From positions 46,781 to 110,780 of the forward strand of contig JAJSLL010000003.1 of assembly GCA_026127935.1 (NCBI GenBank): a stretch of 64,000 bases of DNA. The letters are read 5' to 3'. The position numbers and the translations under genes were made by a program. The notes beneath the pieces are model-generated. The model searched no databases and was not told the origin of the DNA. It was given only the letters and a program-made list of their open reading frames with translations. The first letter of the stretch is position 1. Every line of letters starts with the position of its first letter. Below, in pieces: positions 47,585 to 57,404 of this stretch. The stretch comes from Thermoplasmatales archaeon (GTDB taxonomy: Archaea; Thermoplasmatota; Thermoplasmata; Thermoplasmatales; GCA-001856825).

Positions 47585-48229
47585 ATGGATGGAGAAGCCC
47601 TAAAAAAGAGTCTAGAGGAGGCAATCAACAAGTCTCCGAAAAGGAATTTTGGTGAGTCCGTAGACCTAGCAGTAAACCTGAAGGACGTAGACTTATCAAA
47701 TCCAAAGAACAGGATCAACGAGGAAATCCTCCTGCCGAATGGAAGGGGAAGAAAGATCAAGGTTGGCTTGATTTCCGGAAACGAGATGGCTACGAAGGCA
47801 AAGGGAAACGCAGACAAGTTCATCTCTGCGGAAGAGCTCGACAAAATGACCGATCACAAGAGAGAGACAAAGAAAATGGTGAATGACATTGACTTCTTCA
47901 TTGCAGAAGTTGCCCTAATGCCGAGGGTAGGTAAAATACTTGGAGGCATCATGGGTCCGAGAGGGAAGATGCCAAGACCTGTACCAGCAAGCGTAGATCC
48001 GACCCCAATAATCAACAACCTGAGAAGGACTGTCAAGGCTAGGAGCAAAGAAAAACCAGTAATTCACGTGGCCATTGGGACTAAGGATATGGAAGTCGAA
48101 AAAATAGCCGAGAATGGTCTGGAAGTACTCAAACGAATAGAGGCAAAACTGGAGAAGGGAGAAGAAAACATCAGGACTATATACGTTAAGACCACAATGG
48201 GTCCTGCTGTCAAGGTGGAGGTGAAATAG
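47585..48229 (+). CDS. rpl1: 50S ribosomal protein L1
   Basis: 214 aa; DVDLSNPKNRINEEILLPNGRGRKIKVGLI, GKILGGIMGPRGKMPRPVPASVDP. Confidence 0.96.
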   Translation: MDGEALKKSLEEAINKSPKRNFGESVDLAVNLKDVDLSNPKNRINEEILLPNGRGRKIKVGLISGNEMATKAKGNADKFISAEELDKMTDHKRETKKMVNDIDFFIAEVALMPRVGKILGGIMGPRGKMPRPVPASVDPTPIINNLRRTVKARSKEKPVIHVAIGTKDMEVEKIAENGLEVLKRIEAKLEKGEENIRTIYVKTTMGPAVKVEVK

Positions 48230-49084
48230 ATGAAGGAAAACAGGTTCTCTCAATCGAAGGACGCTACCATCAAGAAGCTAACAGAGGACATAAAGAATTC
48301 AAAATCAATCGCTCTGGTTGGAATTGACCGGGTTCCCGGAAAGCAGTTTCAACAAATGAGAAAATCCCTGAGGGGAACGGCAAAGATCAAAGTTGTCAAG
48401 AAGACCCTTTTAAAGCGAGCTTTTGACGGCACGGGTAACGAAGCCATAAAAGCTATGGACAATTTCATGGATGGACCGGTCGCCGCAATATTCTCGCAAG
48501 AAAATCCATTCAAACTATACAAACACATAGAAGCAAGCAGGACAAAGGCACCTGCAAGGGGAGGAGAAATTGCTCCGGAAGACATTGTCCTTGAAGCAAG
48601 GGCTACTAATCTCAAACCTGGTCCAGTAGTTGGAGAACTACAGAAGGCCGGTATACCTGCATCCATAGATCAGGGAAAGGTTATGATAAGAAAGGAAACA
48701 GTTCTAGTTAAGAAGGGAGACAAGATTTCCAAGGAAAAGGCAATTGCCCTAGCAAAGCTAGAGATATTACCGCTCGAGATTGGTCTTGATTTCAGGGCCG
48801 CTTACGAGGATGGGATAATTTTTGATAAGAGCGTACTTGGATCTTCCACACAGGACTTCCTGAACAGGTTGGTTATGGGACATTCCATGGCCATAGCTCT
48901 ATCCTTACACATCAACTACTACAACAGGGAAAGCACGCCAATATTCATATCGAATGGCTACAGGAATGCACTGGCCCTAAGTCTGGCTGCATCGTATCCA
49001 ACTAAGGCAAATATCGAGCTCCTGCTCTCTAAGGGAAACGCGGTCGCAAAGTCCCTGGAAAGCAAGCTACCCAAAGGTGCATAA
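48230..49084 (+). CDS. rpl10: 50S ribosomal protein L10 (P0 homolog)
   Basis: 284 aa; DIKNSKSIALVGIDRVPGKQFQQMRKSLRGTAKIKVVKKTLLKRAFD. Confidence 0.95.
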   Translation: MKENRFSQSKDATIKKLTEDIKNSKSIALVGIDRVPGKQFQQMRKSLRGTAKIKVVKKTLLKRAFDGTGNEAIKAMDNFMDGPVAAIFSQENPFKLYKHIEASRTKAPARGGEIAPEDIVLEARATNLKPGPVVGELQKAGIPASIDQGKVMIRKETVLVKKGDKISKEKAIALAKLEILPLEIGLDFRAAYEDGIIFDKSVLGSSTQDFLNRLVMGHSMAIALSLHINYYNRESTPIFISNGYRNALALSLAASYPTKANIELLLSKGNAVAKSLESKLPKGA

Positions 49085-49136
49085 AAATGTTTAAGACGTT
49101 TAGTTTATTATCCGGAAGTAATTAGGGGTGAAAGAA

Positions 49137-49445
49137 ATGGAATACATATACAGCGCACTGATACTGAACTCCGTTGGAAAACCAGTCACAGAAGAAGGCG
49201 TTTCGGAGATCCTCAAAGCGGCAGGAGTAACACCTGATCCAGCAAGAGTGAAGAGCCTCATTGCCTCACTTGAAGGGGTAAACATCGAAGAAGCAATAAA
49301 GTCTTCAATGGTAGCTGCCCCGCCTGTAGCAGCATCAGCGGAATCTCAGAAAAAGGAAGAAAAGAAGGAAGAGAAGAAAGAGGAAAAGAAAGAGGATAAG
49401 AGCGAAGAAGAAGCAGTCGCTGGACTCGGTGCCTTGTTCGGGTAG
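49137..49445 (+). CDS. rpl12: 50S ribosomal protein L12 (P1/P2-type)
   Basis: [54 protein letters not shown]...acidic/Lys hinge...AGLGALFG; start refined to ATG 49137. Confidence 0.95.
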   Translation: MEYIYSALILNSVGKPVTEEGVSEILKAAGVTPDPARVKSLIASLEGVNIEEAIKSSMVAAPPVAASAESQKKEEKKEEKKEEKKEDKSEEEAVAGLGALFG

Positions 49446-49453
49446 ATTACTGA

Positions 49454-49606
49454 ATGAGCCTGAGAACTATTCTTTTATTTCTTCTATTTTACATCGTACC
49501 CATAGCTATTTTTGGGTACGGAATATATTCTAAAATTTTATTGCTAGACCTGATAGGATTGATCTGGCTAATTTCGGCTTTCTTTCTGAACTTGATGAAA
49601 GAATAG
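49454..49606 (+). CDS. Small (50 aa) two-TM hydrophobic protein, absent from the ORF track
   Basis: ATG...TAG: MSLRTILLFLLFYIVPIAIFGYGIYSKILLLDLIGLIWLISAFFLNLMKE; starts 8 nt after the rpl12 stop. Confidence 0.5.
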   Translation: MSLRTILLFLLFYIVPIAIFGYGIYSKILLLDLIGLIWLISAFFLNLMKE

Positions 49607-49623
49607 AGATAGCTTTACCCACA

Positions 49624-50808
49624 TCATCCATCTGTTTTGATTGGAACTTCACTACTGTTCTTCTGTTTCTGTGTTAGGAACGAAAAGATTGCAACACCTG
49701 CTGGCAATACAGCGAGTCCCCAAATCTCGATCGGTACGTTAAGGTAAGAGAGCAGGAAAGTGCCATAGCTCGGCCCCATTCCCCTCCCTATTGACAGGAA
49801 GAAATTATAGACCCCCATGTGTGTACCAACGGATCTACCTGCAGCAATTTTTGAAACCATAGCATTGCCAGTGGGAGTTACGGCATTCTCTCCCATTGTC
49901 ACCACGAGCATCGAGAACATGAACTGATACAGAGTATGATCAAAGGCCATTGAGAAGTATCCAATTATGTAGAAAATCGAACCTAGTATCATTCCGTTCC
50001 ATAATCCTATCTTATTGACAAGACGGTAGATGGGTATCTGGAATGCGGCTACTGCTGTTCCATTTACGAAATATATGAGTCCTATTGCCGTTGTGCCTAG
50101 ACCTACAAAGTGGTTCGCGTATATTGAAAGAGTAACAGAAAATTGTGAAACCACGACAAAAAGGAAGGTAATGGCTATCCCGAAGAGATACAATCTTTTG
50201 TCGACCTTTCTAAACGAGAACTTCTCCAGTGTTTTCGACTCGTTCTTCTTATCCTTGAGCAAAAGCAGAAGTGGGAATGCGACGATAGTGCTAAGTGCGG
50301 CTATCAAGTATATGTAAGGATAACCTAGCGAAGTTGCTACAATTCCTGCCATAGCCGGCCCAAATGCCCAACCGAGATTTGCGGCTACACGGAAATAAGA
50401 AAAACCTGCAAGGGGTACGTCACTGCTCAAAGATAGCAACGCATTCAGCGATGGCATCATCATAGAGCCAACTGCCTGATTCAGAACGAACAATCCTATG
50501 AATAAAAGAGGTATTGGAAATGCTATTGCTGAAATAAAGAGGGAAAAAAGAGTCAGAAAATATAACAACATGAACGTCAGAATTATTTTCTTAAACCCGT
50601 ACTTGTCGCCGAGGTGCCCTGCAACGATCTGGATGAGGCCCCCTAGGACCGCGTTGAAGGCAAAAATTAGGCCGATGAGAAGGAGTGGAACCTTAAGTAT
50701 ATCGTTCAAAAATAAAGGGGTGAAACTCCATACTCCACCAGTCCCGAAAGTCCTTACCGCTTGTCCTATCGATATGATAAAAACGTTCCGTCTGTCCGTG
50801 CCACTGAT
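49624..50808 (-). CDS. MFS transporter; N-terminus extends upstream of the called ORF without a canonical start codon
   Basis: ORF 49624-50709 covers most of an MFS (IQIVAGHLGDKYGFKKI etc.). The same frame continues to 50808 as ISGTDRRNVFIISIGQAVRTFGTGGVWSFTPLFL, resembling the missing first TM. Confidence 0.8.
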   Translation of the reverse strand: MSGTDRRNVFIISIGQAVRTFGTGGVWSFTPLFLNDILKVPLLLIGLIFAFNAVLGGLIQIVAGHLGDKYGFKKIILTFMLLYFLTLFSLFISAIAFPIPLLFIGLFVLNQAVGSMMMPSLNALLSLSSDVPLAGFSYFRVAANLGWAFGPAMAGIVATSLGYPYIYLIAALSTIVAFPLLLLLKDKKNESKTLEKFSFRKVDKRLYLFGIAITFLFVVVSQFSVTLSIYANHFVGLGTTAIGLIYFVNGTAVAAFQIPIYRLVNKIGLWNGMILGSIFYIIGYFSMAFDHTLYQFMFSMLVVTMGENAVTPTGNAMVSKIAAGRSVGTHMGVYNFFLSIGRGMGPSYGTFLLSYLNVPIEIWGLAVLPAGVAIFSFLTQKQKNSSEVPIKTDG

Positions 50809-50815
50809 TCATCTG

Positions 50816-52228
50816 TCAGATTAATGACTTTCCATCCATATCTGAGGGGATATCACATCCGAATGCTTTGAGTATTGTAGGAGCCAGGTCATATATGCTT
50901 GGGTTGACCTCGCCTGGAACTATACCTGGTCCAACCATTCCAAATATTCCCTTGATCCTGTGGTGACCAACCTGTGGGTACCGGTACCCCCATATCTTGT
51001 CAGGAATTTCAGAGGCCCACTGATATCCAGAGAGAGGATATCTCTGATGGTATATCTCGTGGGAAATCGCTACCAAATCGGGACCGTCTGCGACGTAAGG
51101 TCCCCAGTATACATCGTTGCCCCTAAGTATATTCTTTATCACGGGTTTTCCTGTCTTTGACTTAAGGGATATCAGTTTCTTTGTCAGCTCTTCCAGAATT
51201 GACTCCTTCTCGTCTTCATAGAGTGGGTTGACATACAACATTCCCTCGTCAAGGGCAATTACTTTTGAATCCTTCCAATTTATTCTCTTCTCCGGGGCCG
51301 ATTCCATCACGCTGTCCATCTTCTTAATTCTCTTAACGATTTTGTTCTGCATTTTATTCGGTAGTTTGCCGACGACTCTGTCCAGTTTCAACTTCGTACC
51401 TAGGTTCACCACCGACTCTCTCGACAGACCCTTTGAGTCGCCCTCCTTCAGGATTAGAAATCCCTCCCTCGCAAGAAATTCGTTAGTGTAGAATTCGTCC
51501 TCGATCGGTCCATTCCCGTGGTCGCTCATCAGGATTGTATAACCATCCTTATTCTTATTCAGGATCCTCTGGAGCCCTTCGTCATTCGCCTTGAAATTTC
51601 TGTACATAATGTGTTCGTTGTTCCACATGAAATGGGAAACGTGATCATTCATTTCGACAGAAAGGTGAACCAGATCTGCATCCCACAGCATTTCAGCCAT
51701 GTCAAAACGGGACTTTATTTCTGCCTCCACACCATCCATCGTGACCTCTGGGTCTTGATTTCTTCTGAAAAGGTGAAGGCCGTCCTTTGGAAACCACGAA
51801 GGCATGGCCCTTTCGAACTCTGGTGGATAAGTCCACGGACCGTCTCCGTGATTCATTCCGGAGATCATGACACCGTTTACCTTATCCGGCGGATACGTAG
51901 ACGGCATATCAATTATCGAGACTTTGTAGCCTCTTTCTGAAAGTATGTCCCAGTAATCGTCTCCATGAAAATTGGTTGAATTTAGATGCCGGAACCTGAA
52001 TTCTGACCAGTCGATTTTGGACCAGTGAAAAACTCCTGTTTTTCCGGGGTTCTTACCAATTGAATACGACTTCCATGCTGGTTGAGTGAGGTATGGAATG
52101 GTTGAAAACAATGGACCGTGCATCCCCTTCTTCCAAAACTGTGCATACCCTGGTAACTCCCCCTTGTTTATGTATGGCAGAAGTGGATCCCAAATGGCAC
52201 CGTCCAATCCAACAACAACTACTTTCAT
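50816..52228 (-). CDS. Type I phosphodiesterase/nucleotide pyrophosphatase superfamily protein (second COG3379-like paralog)
   Basis: 470 aa; MKVVVVGLDGAIWDPLLPYI, TQPAWKSYSIGKNPGKTGVFHW, VEMNDHVSHFMW, LMSDHGNGPIEDEFYTNEFL. Confidence 0.88.
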   Translation of the reverse strand: MKVVVVGLDGAIWDPLLPYINKGELPGYAQFWKKGMHGPLFSTIPYLTQPAWKSYSIGKNPGKTGVFHWSKIDWSEFRFRHLNSTNFHGDDYWDILSERGYKVSIIDMPSTYPPDKVNGVMISGMNHGDGPWTYPPEFERAMPSWFPKDGLHLFRRNQDPEVTMDGVEAEIKSRFDMAEMLWDADLVHLSVEMNDHVSHFMWNNEHIMYRNFKANDEGLQRILNKNKDGYTILMSDHGNGPIEDEFYTNEFLAREGFLILKEGDSKGLSRESVVNLGTKLKLDRVVGKLPNKMQNKIVKRIKKMDSVMESAPEKRINWKDSKVIALDEGMLYVNPLYEDEKESILEELTKKLISLKSKTGKPVIKNILRGNDVYWGPYVADGPDLVAISHEIYHQRYPLSGYQWASEIPDKIWGYRYPQVGHHRIKGIFGMVGPGIVPGEVNPSIYDLAPTILKAFGCDIPSDMDGKSLI

Positions 52229-52260
52229 TCGAAGATAATCCTTGCATATTTATTAAATAT

Positions 52261-53061
52261 TTAACCCCGAATATAGGCGTCAATTAGTGCAATCGGCTTC
52301 ATCAACGTCTCTATTATGTGAAAAGGATGTTTCACTGTACCACCCGTCTTAGACTTCATTCTCATCGACAGTGCCTTGTTCTTGATGAAGACACTAGCGG
52401 CAGAACGGAGGTAAGCATACCTTTTCCTTATCAGTTTGAAATATGAGTCGAACTCAGAGTGGTCGTGGTAAATAGGAGCTTCTTTTATGTAAATTCCCTT
52501 GAACCCTGCCTTCAACGCCCTGATATTTAGATCATAGTCCTCGCTGTACGGGATCGAGTCGTCGAAGCCTCCAAGTTTCTGAAATATTGAAGCTCTCCAC
52601 ATTGAGTTGCCTAGGGGGAGGAATGCGATATTGAAAGGAACCTGATACTCATAGATATAGTCCTCTACCTGATTCACGTACTCTTCAGGCCCATATTTAG
52701 GTGCGTTGTGTAACATAGGACCTCCAGAAAAATCTGCTCTTCCGTCGAGGATCGGATCAGATAGTTTTTCGAGCCAGGTGGGCACTGCAGTTTCGTCTGT
52801 ATCGATAAATGCTATCAGTTCCCCCCGTACAAGAGAGAGCGCCTTATTTCTTGATTCGACAACATTGCCTGGCAAATGCTCAAGTCTAGCTCCATACTTG
52901 AGACATAATTCGGTAATATTCCAGTTGGTTCCACCGTCGGCAACCACAATCTCAAAAGGTTTAAGAGACTGTTTTGTAAGCGATTCGAGTGTCTTCTCAA
53001 TTCTTCTGTCATTGAGAGATGCAATGATTACTGAAATCCGTCCCGATCGTTCCCCTTGCAC
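52261..53061 (-). CDS. Family 2 glycosyltransferase
   Basis: 266 aa; ISVIIASLNDRRIEKTLESLTKQSLKPFEIVVADGGT, ELIAFIDTDETAVPTWLEKL, GGFDDSIPYSEDYDLNIRALKAG. Confidence 0.9.
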   Translation of the reverse strand: MQGERSGRISVIIASLNDRRIEKTLESLTKQSLKPFEIVVADGGTNWNITELCLKYGARLEHLPGNVVESRNKALSLVRGELIAFIDTDETAVPTWLEKLSDPILDGRADFSGGPMLHNAPKYGPEEYVNQVEDYIYEYQVPFNIAFLPLGNSMWRASIFQKLGGFDDSIPYSEDYDLNIRALKAGFKGIYIKEAPIYHDHSEFDSYFKLIRKRYAYLRSAASVFIKNKALSMRMKSKTGGTVKHPFHIIETLMKPIALIDAYIRG

Positions 53062-53318
53062 GTCTTCCTATGAAAGTGTGTTATAAAACCTTTTGAATCG
53101 CTGTGATTGTAAAGAGGTCGTGAATAAGTTTGAGCATCCCATTTTTGCTCATTTGCGATCCATTAAAGTTGTCTCCTCCTTTCTGGTCCGAATGCGCTAA
53201 ATCGTCAAAGTTTGAAAATCGCCTAAATTCAATCTGCGTAAGATTCATAGATTATGTTTTGGAGTCACCACTAAGGAAACTTTAAACAAAATTAATATAC
53301 AGAAAATTTGTTGGTTTA

Positions 53319-54212
53319 TTGTTATTTATGCAAAAACGGAAGATTTTAAAAGGGTCCAAGCCTATTATTCTTGGTCTTCTAGCGATCACCATTGTCCTTT
53401 TAATTTCCTCATTTTCTGCCTTGCCAGTCAGCAAAGGAGCCACGCAGGTTCAGGTCGAGAGCGCTGCAATCAATCCACAACAATCCTTTATGAATTTACC
53501 CCCTGGTGCACAGATATACTTGTATGGCTATAACGTGGGAGCATCTCTCCAATCTGGACTTTTCGTAAACGGACAGTACTTCTTTATCGACAACGCGAAC
53601 GGTAATATTGTCGATTCTCTCGCCGTAACAGCCAACAACTCCAATGGTTTTGAGACCCCGTGTGGAGCACTAACCATCACAGGTATTGGAATTTCGGGGT
53701 TCAGTTCCTACACATTCACGTACGGAATGAACGCAACTTCAGGAGCGGGGTCTGCATCTGACACTTTCAACGTGACTTCAACTGGTCAGCTTGCTGTGAT
53801 AATTGCTTTCGGGGGAAGCCAGTCTATGGTTCGAGTCTCTGGAATTTCGGGAATGCATGTTGATGCGTCCAACGTCAATTCATCTGGGTGGGTGACTTCT
53901 GGACTCATGCCTATGATAGTGGGACATTCGTACCTCAATAAAGGACAATACACTGTTTCCGAGGTCTCCGAGGGAAACGTCACTCAGAATACGACGGCGA
54001 ACAAGACCCACATGGCAGACCTGATTGGAGTGTTTCTGTTCACTCCGGGGACTCCGTCCAAAACGGTCACTCCTACGCCCACGCTAGGAATCAGCATATT
54101 CCAGATAATCGATGTTATGGTGGTGGTAGCAGTCATAGCGGTTGTATCTCTGGTCGTTGGAATTGTCATAGGAACGTTTATCGGTAGAAGGACCAAGGGA
54201 AACTCAGACTGA
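53319..54212 (+). CDS. Secreted/cell-surface protein with N-terminal signal and C-terminal TM anchor, unknown function
   Basis: 297 aa; N-terminal hydrophobic segment, many N-x-S/T sequons, Thr/Pro stretch TPGTPSKTVTPTPT, C-terminal TM then RRTKGNSD. Confidence 0.75.
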   Translation: MLFMQKRKILKGSKPIILGLLAITIVLLISSFSALPVSKGATQVQVESAAINPQQSFMNLPPGAQIYLYGYNVGASLQSGLFVNGQYFFIDNANGNIVDSLAVTANNSNGFETPCGALTITGIGISGFSSYTFTYGMNATSGAGSASDTFNVTSTGQLAVIIAFGGSQSMVRVSGISGMHVDASNVNSSGWVTSGLMPMIVGHSYLNKGQYTVSEVSEGNVTQNTTANKTHMADLIGVFLFTPGTPSKTVTPTPTLGISIFQIIDVMVVVAVIAVVSLVVGIVIGTFIGRRTKGNSD

Positions 54213-54353
54213 CTCTGGACTGCTTCAATTCGGACTAAATCAGTACTGCGGAAAACTACCTTTGCGCTGCTGGAGGGTGACTAAGCAGAATTATCTGCAT
54301 TTGAACTTTTGCGCAAATCGCCATACCTTCTGTTCGAGCGGTCTAATTTTCCT

Positions 54354-55364
54354 TTATCCTTTAATGTTTTTTGAAAGCACTTCGCTGATCTTGTTATCAA
54401 AGTAGACCATGTTGGCCACTTCCCTCAGATTCCTGGCTCCCCAGTAGTTACCAATGGAGCTTCCTATCAAATCCCCAATCTCATAATCGATGAAGTCATA
54501 GCTCCTTCTATTGCTGCAGATTCTGAGGGAGAGCTCCCAGTCTTCCACACCGTTTATGTATGCCTCATCAAACACATCACCATCAACTGATTTCGCCCAT
54601 CTTCCACTGAATATCGAGAAGTCGCTGGTCAGAATGTAGCACCTCGTTTCCCTGTAAAAGAGCTTCTTGAAGATTTCCATTCGAGATGCGTAGACCCATC
54701 TCGCACCGAACTTCCTGGAGACTTTCCTAGTCTTTAGAAATATACTGGTGTTCATGTTTCTTCTTGATAGGAGATAGAAATACTCGGCAGTTCTTCCAAC
54801 GATGGACCTTGGAACACCGATACAGATCGGGAAATCATGGTATCTCGTCGGTCTGGTGAACAGTGAGTTCAGTCTCTCAGGGTCCATCTTTCTGAGTTCT
54901 TCGACCAAAACATCCGGTTCATCTATCTTTATCATGTCGTCGTTAGACAGCACTATCCACTTCGGGTTGTATTTCAGCGCTGCCTTGATCCCGACGTTGC
55001 AACTGTGAGAGTAGTTGAAGTAAGGGTCCTTGGGACTCCCACTCTCCACAAAAATGATGTGAATACCCTTGAAAATGTTCTCCCTGCATTCACGAGAAAA
55101 CCTGCCTTCGTAGTCTGATGTCGGGATGACAACTATCTCCTCCTTGTCCCCCTCTACTTCTATTATCTCAGTCCTCCCTCTTGGTCTTTCTCTCATCCAT
55201 TCGATTATGTCTTCCCTGCCACGGAAACTGTCGTAAAATCGAAGAATACTACTGTGATCCTCTGAGTTGAAGAGTCTGTCCCTACACCATGTAGTACTCA
55301 GAAAGGGTTCGATTTTCTCATTTCTAAGAAATTTGGTGAAGAGTGTACATTTCTGCTCCGTCAC
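54354..55364 (-). CDS. Putative glycosyltransferase (GT-A-like)
   Basis: 336 aa; YSHSCNVGIKAALKYNPKWIVLSNDDMIKID (DxD-like), FDEAYINGVEDWELSLRI. Confidence 0.6.
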   Translation of the reverse strand: MTEQKCTLFTKFLRNEKIEPFLSTTWCRDRLFNSEDHSSILRFYDSFRGREDIIEWMRERPRGRTEIIEVEGDKEEIVVIPTSDYEGRFSRECRENIFKGIHIIFVESGSPKDPYFNYSHSCNVGIKAALKYNPKWIVLSNDDMIKIDEPDVLVEELRKMDPERLNSLFTRPTRYHDFPICIGVPRSIVGRTAEYFYLLSRRNMNTSIFLKTRKVSRKFGARWVYASRMEIFKKLFYRETRCYILTSDFSIFSGRWAKSVDGDVFDEAYINGVEDWELSLRICSNRRSYDFIDYEIGDLIGSSIGNYWGARNLREVANMVYFDNKISEVLSKNIKG

Positions 55365-55507
55365 TAAATCTTCAAGTAACTCTAACTAATTAATTTATTT
55401 GGAAATTGCAGATTTTCATGACCAAGTCTTTCCATATTTTAGTCGATTTCGATCGATGCTTGACAAAGTCACGGTCAACTTTATTAGAATGGTATCTATG
55501 ATAAGGC

Positions 55508-56566
55508 GTGAAAGGGGTTATACTACACGGAGGTGCTGGTACGCGTCTGAGACCCCTGACATACACGGACGTGAAACAGCTCTTACCGCTGGCTGGAAAA
55601 CCGGTCAGTGAGTACATACTTTCCAATCTGATCGATCTCGGGATAGATGAAGTAAACATAGTCCTCGGAGAGGTCGGACACAACGAGGTCCAAGGCTACT
55701 ATGGCGATGGATCTAAGTGGGGAATACACGTATCCTATACATATCAGGGAAAGCCACTGGGAATCGCTCATGCCATAGGAATGGTGAGAAATTTCGTGAA
55801 GGATGACGATTTTGTAGTGGCGCTTGGAGACAATTATTTTCATAATGGATTTGGGGAGTTGTCGAGAGATTTCGAAGAGCAAGGGAAGGAAGCCTACATC
55901 GCGATTACCGAAGTTCCTAATCCCAGACAATTTGGAGTGGCAGAACTGTCTGGAGAGAAGATCACTAGGCTCGTTGAAAAACCCAAGAATCCGAGGTCCA
56001 AATTCGCAATCACAGGCGTTTATTTCCTAAGAAAGAGCGTCTTTCCATTCATCGATTCACTAAAGCCATCGTGGAGAGGGGAACTCGAAATCACGGAAGT
56101 GTTCCAGAAGATGATTGACGCCGGGATGGAGATAGGATACAGCGTTATCTCAGGCTGGTGGAAAGATACTGGTACTCCGGAAGAGTTTCTGAGCTGCAAT
56201 CGGATGGCCCTGGAAGCCCTGGTCTCCAAAGGTGTAGGGAAGCAGGGAACCTATAGTAAGGCGTATATAGGTGAAAATGTAAATATAGACAGTCGTTCTA
56301 AAATATCCGGACCCTGCTACATAGGAAGCGGGTCGAGAATTGTGAACAGCTCGATAGGACCATACTCTAGCATCGGAAGAAACTGCAGACTGGAGGATTG
56401 CAATGTAGAGAACTCCGTCATTATGGATGACGTATCTATCCTTATAGACCAATCACTGAAGGTGAGGGACAGCATAGTCGGACCAGCAAGCGTGATTAAA
56501 TCAAACGGAGTAGCCGAAAAGTCACTCCGTGTCATCATAGGAAGAGACTCAAAGATCGAGGTGTGA
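55508..56566 (+). CDS. rmlA: Glucose-1-phosphate thymidylyltransferase (RmlA, long form)
   Basis: 352 aa; GVILHGGAGTRLRPLTYTDVKQLLPLAGKPVSEYIL, ALGDNYFHNG, GWWKDTGTPEEFL; left-handed beta-helix-like C-terminus. Confidence 0.92.
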   Translation: MKGVILHGGAGTRLRPLTYTDVKQLLPLAGKPVSEYILSNLIDLGIDEVNIVLGEVGHNEVQGYYGDGSKWGIHVSYTYQGKPLGIAHAIGMVRNFVKDDDFVVALGDNYFHNGFGELSRDFEEQGKEAYIAITEVPNPRQFGVAELSGEKITRLVEKPKNPRSKFAITGVYFLRKSVFPFIDSLKPSWRGELEITEVFQKMIDAGMEIGYSVISGWWKDTGTPEEFLSCNRMALEALVSKGVGKQGTYSKAYIGENVNIDSRSKISGPCYIGSGSRIVNSSIGPYSSIGRNCRLEDCNVENSVIMDDVSILIDQSLKVRDSIVGPASVIKSNGVAEKSLRVIIGRDSKIEV

Positions 56567-56573
56567 TCCTCCT

Positions 56574-57404
56574 TTGAAGGTTCTTATACTGGGAGGATCT
56601 GGTCAACTCGCAAAATCAATATGGCCGCTGGTCGAGGGGGCAGTACTTGCTTCCAGGACAAGTGACTCGAAACTTGACCTGACGCATACCGAAATAATCT
56701 ACGATAGGATATCAAGGATTGACCCCGATCTCATAATGAATGCGAGCGGAATGACTGGGGTCGATTTGTGCGAAACGAATGTCAGGGAAGCATACCTGGT
56801 AAACGCACTGTCAGTAAAGGAGATTGTAAGATTTTGCAGGAATCACAAGATCAGGCTGATCCACTTTTCAACAGACTACGTGTTCGATGGAAGGGAGGGA
56901 CGTTATAGGGAGGATTCGATCCCAAATCCGATCAACTACTACGGCATGAGCAAGCTTATAGGGGATACCTATGCCTTATCCTACGATCGATCTGTCGTTA
57001 TACGCACGTCTGGAGTCTTTGGTCTTTCGCGGAACTTTCCAATTCTTGCTCTTGAGAAGCTCAAAAGAAACGAACAGGTAAATGCGATGAAGGGTTACTA
57101 TTCACCTATTTTTGCTGGCCTTCTGGCCCGTTCCTCAGTTGAACTCATGCATTCTGAATGGTCCGGACTGCTGAACATCGCTGGTGAAAGGATCACAAGG
57201 AGAGAACTGGCTGTGAGGATAGCCGAGAGATTCGGTCTCGACAAGAATCTGGTAAAGGAGGAGACTGAGGGATTAGGTTTCGTCGCAAAACGACCCTTTG
57301 ATTCGTCCCTCGATACGTCCTTGGCCCGTAAACTGTTATCGATTGACTTCTACAACTCTGTAGCGAACATAGACGAATTCTATTCGTATGTCAACAGAAA
57401 ATGA
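56574..57404 (+). CDS. rmlD: dTDP-4-dehydrorhamnose reductase (RmlD)-like
   Basis: 276 aa; MKVLILGGSGQLAKSIWPL, MNASGMTGVDLCE, HFSTDYVFDGREGRYREDSIPNPINYYGMSKLIGD. Confidence 0.88.
   Translation: MKVLILGGSGQLAKSIWPLVEGAVLASRTSDSKLDLTHTEIIYDRISRIDPDLIMNASGMTGVDLCETNVREAYLVNALSVKEIVRFCRNHKIRLIHFSTDYVFDGREGRYREDSIPNPINYYGMSKLIGDTYALSYDRSVVIRTSGVFGLSRNFPILALEKLKRNEQVNAMKGYYSPIFAGLLARSSVELMHSEWSGLLNIAGERITRRELAVRIAERFGLDKNLVKEETEGLGFVAKRPFDSSLDTSLARKLLSIDFYNSVANIDEFYSYVNRK

Noticed and set aside
53120-53150. Short GAGCA...TGCTC inverted repeat upstream of the GT2 gene
   Set aside because: Only a 5-bp stem with a 9-nt loop; expected by chance.
53820-53845. Possible tRNA T-arm (GGTTCGAGTC)
   Set aside because: Inside a coding sequence, with no cloverleaf partner arms; no tRNA found elsewhere by eye.
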